DNA of 7,508 nucleotides from the NCBI GenBank assembly GCA_036796255.1, contig DAIRDH010000112.1:1-7508 (forward strand), in the 5' to 3' direction. This DNA is from T3Sed10-241 sp036796255 (GTDB taxonomy: Bacteria > Bacteroidota > Bacteroidia > Flavobacteriales_D > Cryomorphaceae). Positions 6,412-7,508 of the stretch are shown here, in pieces (within the stretch, counting starts at the first letter, position 1; every line of letters begins with the position of its first letter). Under the pieces are notes generated by a model, which saw only the letters and a list, made by a program, of their open reading frames with translations, was not told where the DNA came from and searched no databases. The position numbers and the translations under genes were made by a program.

Positions 6412-7392
6412 ATGAAAAGATCTTTACCTTATTTGATGATTTTCGTGCTGGCTGCTTTTGCCGCCAAGGCACAAAATGCGGAATACACGCTTTCCAGCTT
6501 CACCGCTCCCTATGTGGAACTGACCGGGGCCACGGTATATGGCGATAATTTCTGGGATGATCCGGAAATTGTCATCGATCCAGGTTTTCCCATCATATTG
6601 GGCAATGAAAGCATCAGCCCAATGCTGCAAGTGGGTTTTGGTGCTGAATGGGGAACTTTTAATGAAACCTCGTTTAGCTCTATGGGCTATTTTATGGATA
6701 TTATATCATCGGCCAATGTGGACGAACCTGGCGCTCCTTCTTTTATTTCATGGCTTACCACGGGTCCCGTGGGCGACCGCATTTTCAAGATCGAGTACAA
6801 GGACGTGGCCTTCTATGGCGAGTATGATTTGCTGGGAACGGCGGTAAACAGGGTGAATTTTCAGTTGTGGTTTTATGAAAATGGCAGTGCCATCGAGTAC
6901 CGCTTTGGTCCGAGCAATATAGTTGACGCCTTTTTGGTTTACGAGGGTATGGAAGGCCCGGGGCTGGCTATGATTATCAATTTGCAGGATGACGGAGAGG
7001 TAGATTTGGGACTTATCATCAATGGCGACCCTGCCAACCCCAGCCTGCTGACATTTCAGAATACGAATGACTTTGATGAGGAAGTTGATGATATTGGGTT
7101 GACCGGCACTCCGGCTGATGGACAGGTATACCGGCTTGACCGGCTTGTGGTGAGCACGAGCGATCAGGAGCAGGCGGGCTTTCAACTTTACCCCACCATA
7201 GCGGAGCAGGAACTGCGCCTCAGCGGCGCATTGTCGGCGGCACAGCATTACCGCATCGTGAATGTAAGTGGCGCTGCTGTGCAAAATGGAGTGCTGGATG
7301 AGATGCGTGTTGATGTGTCAAGCCTGGCCCCAGGGGTGTACCTGATGCAGGTGGATGGCCATATGAAAGCGCAGAAGTTTGTGAAAAGGTAA
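6412..7392 (+). CDS. Secreted protein of unknown function with T9SS sorting tail
   Basis: A predicted exported protein of 326 residues. Residues 1-20 are a signal peptide with likely cleavage AKA|QN, again leaving glutamine first. Residues about 21-250 form a domain I do not recognise: acidic, rich in glycine and aromatic residues, probably beta-strand rich, with FWDDPEIVIDPGFPI at 47-61, a FKIEYKDVAFYGEYD stretch at 125-139, and FQLWFYENGSAIEYRFG at 150-166, the last resembling secreted proteins in which such strands form a sandwich. Residues about 257-326 are a T9SS type A sorting domain: FQLYPTIAEQEL, then YRIVNVSGAAV, then VDVSSLAPGVYLMQV and a basic end (KFVKR). The usual YPNP is replaced by YPTI. 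The start at 6412 is chosen for the signal peptide and for its fit with the promoter; the frame extends to a TTG at 6367 inside the predicted -33 box. No catalytic motif is visible. No convincing terminator follows within the window. Confidence 0.85.
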   Translation: MKRSLPYLMIFVLAAFAAKAQNAEYTLSSFTAPYVELTGATVYGDNFWDDPEIVIDPGFPIILGNESISPMLQVGFGAEWGTFNETSFSSMGYFMDIISSANVDEPGAPSFISWLTTGPVGDRIFKIEYKDVAFYGEYDLLGTAVNRVNFQLWFYENGSAIEYRFGPSNIVDAFLVYEGMEGPGLAMIINLQDDGEVDLGLIINGDPANPSLLTFQNTNDFDEEVDDIGLTGTPADGQVYRLDRLVVSTSDQEQAGFQLYPTIAEQELRLSGALSAAQHYRIVNVSGAAVQNGVLDEMRVDVSSLAPGVYLMQVDGHMKAQKFVKR

Positions 7393-7455
7393 TTTTAATT
7401 CAATTGGCAATGGGCAAGGCCTGCCCGATCACCGGAACTTTTGTGGAGGAGGCGG

Positions 7456-7476
7456 GGGTGATGGGTGATGGGTGAA
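7456..7476. repeat. Three tandem copies of a 7-base unit (GGGTGAT)
   Basis: GGGTGAT occurs at 7456-7462 and 7463-7469, and with one change (GGGTGAA) at 7470-7476. It is a short simple repeat in intergenic DNA and function is unknown. Confidence 0.75.
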
Positions 7477-7484
7477 ATGAGTTG

Positions 7485-7508
7485 GAAAGTTTGAAAGTTT
7501 ATAAAGTT
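7485..7508. repeat. Tandem octamer GAAAGTTT, continuing past window edge
   Basis: GAAAGTTT occurs at 7485-7492 and 7493-7500 and is followed by the related ATAAAGTT (7501-7508), where the window stops. The array may be longer than can be seen. Such AT-rich direct repeats may be slippage-prone, or part of an interspersed intergenic element. Confidence 0.65.

Larger units (their letters stand above)
7393..7508. other. Intergenic end of window, no gene seen
   Basis: 116 bases after the last stop codon. They hold a short inverted repeat, GGGCA-AGGCC-TGCCC (7412-7426), without a T run, and then the tandem repeats listed separately. No start of a gene is visible before the window ends. Confidence 0.5.

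Noticed and set aside
7412..7426. GGGCA/TGCCC hairpin as a terminator for the last gene
   Set aside because: Only five base pairs, and no T run follows on the plus strand.

Overview
The window comes from the chromosome of a member of the Bacteroidota. The clearest signs are two secreted proteins ending in type IX secretion system (T9SS) sorting domains, a promoter of the Bacteroidota type (TTG, 20 bases, TATTTTTG), and start codons without clear Shine-Dalgarno sequences. Coding DNA is moderately GC-rich by eye. The organism cannot be named more precisely from this sequence. No rRNA, tRNA, CRISPR array, transposase or phage gene was seen.

Layout: (1) 1-1593, plus strand, is the 3' part of a GTP-type phosphoenolpyruvate carboxykinase gene whose start lies before the window, followed by a strong terminator. 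(2) 1734-2051, minus strand, is a single-domain rhodanese that converges on the carboxykinase gene. (3) 2287-3801, plus strand, is a secreted protein of delta-60 / DUF5122-type beta-propeller repeats with a T9SS tail, followed by a clear terminator. (4) 3849-4189 is a gene-free stretch holding direct and inverted repeats of unknown role. (5) 4190-6303 is a two-gene unit: a CrtY-type lycopene cyclase overlapping, by ATGA, a Brp/Blh-type beta-carotene 15,15'-dioxygenase. (6) 6412-7392, with its own predicted promoter, is a second secreted T9SS cargo protein with an unrecognised N-terminal domain. (7) 7393-7508 holds short tandem repeats running off the window edge.

The best functional story is the cyclase-dioxygenase pair. 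Together the two enzymes would convert lycopene to beta-carotene and then to retinal. Retinal is the chromophore of microbial rhodopsins, so the pair predicts a rhodopsin gene elsewhere in the genome; none is in this window. The two flanking secreted proteins share the tripartite design of signal peptide, body and sorting tail, and both have a predicted glutamine at the mature N-terminus. Nothing links them directly to retinal metabolism. No wholly new system could be demonstrated. The least explained DNA is the repeat-bearing region upstream of the cyclase and the unknown domain of the last protein.
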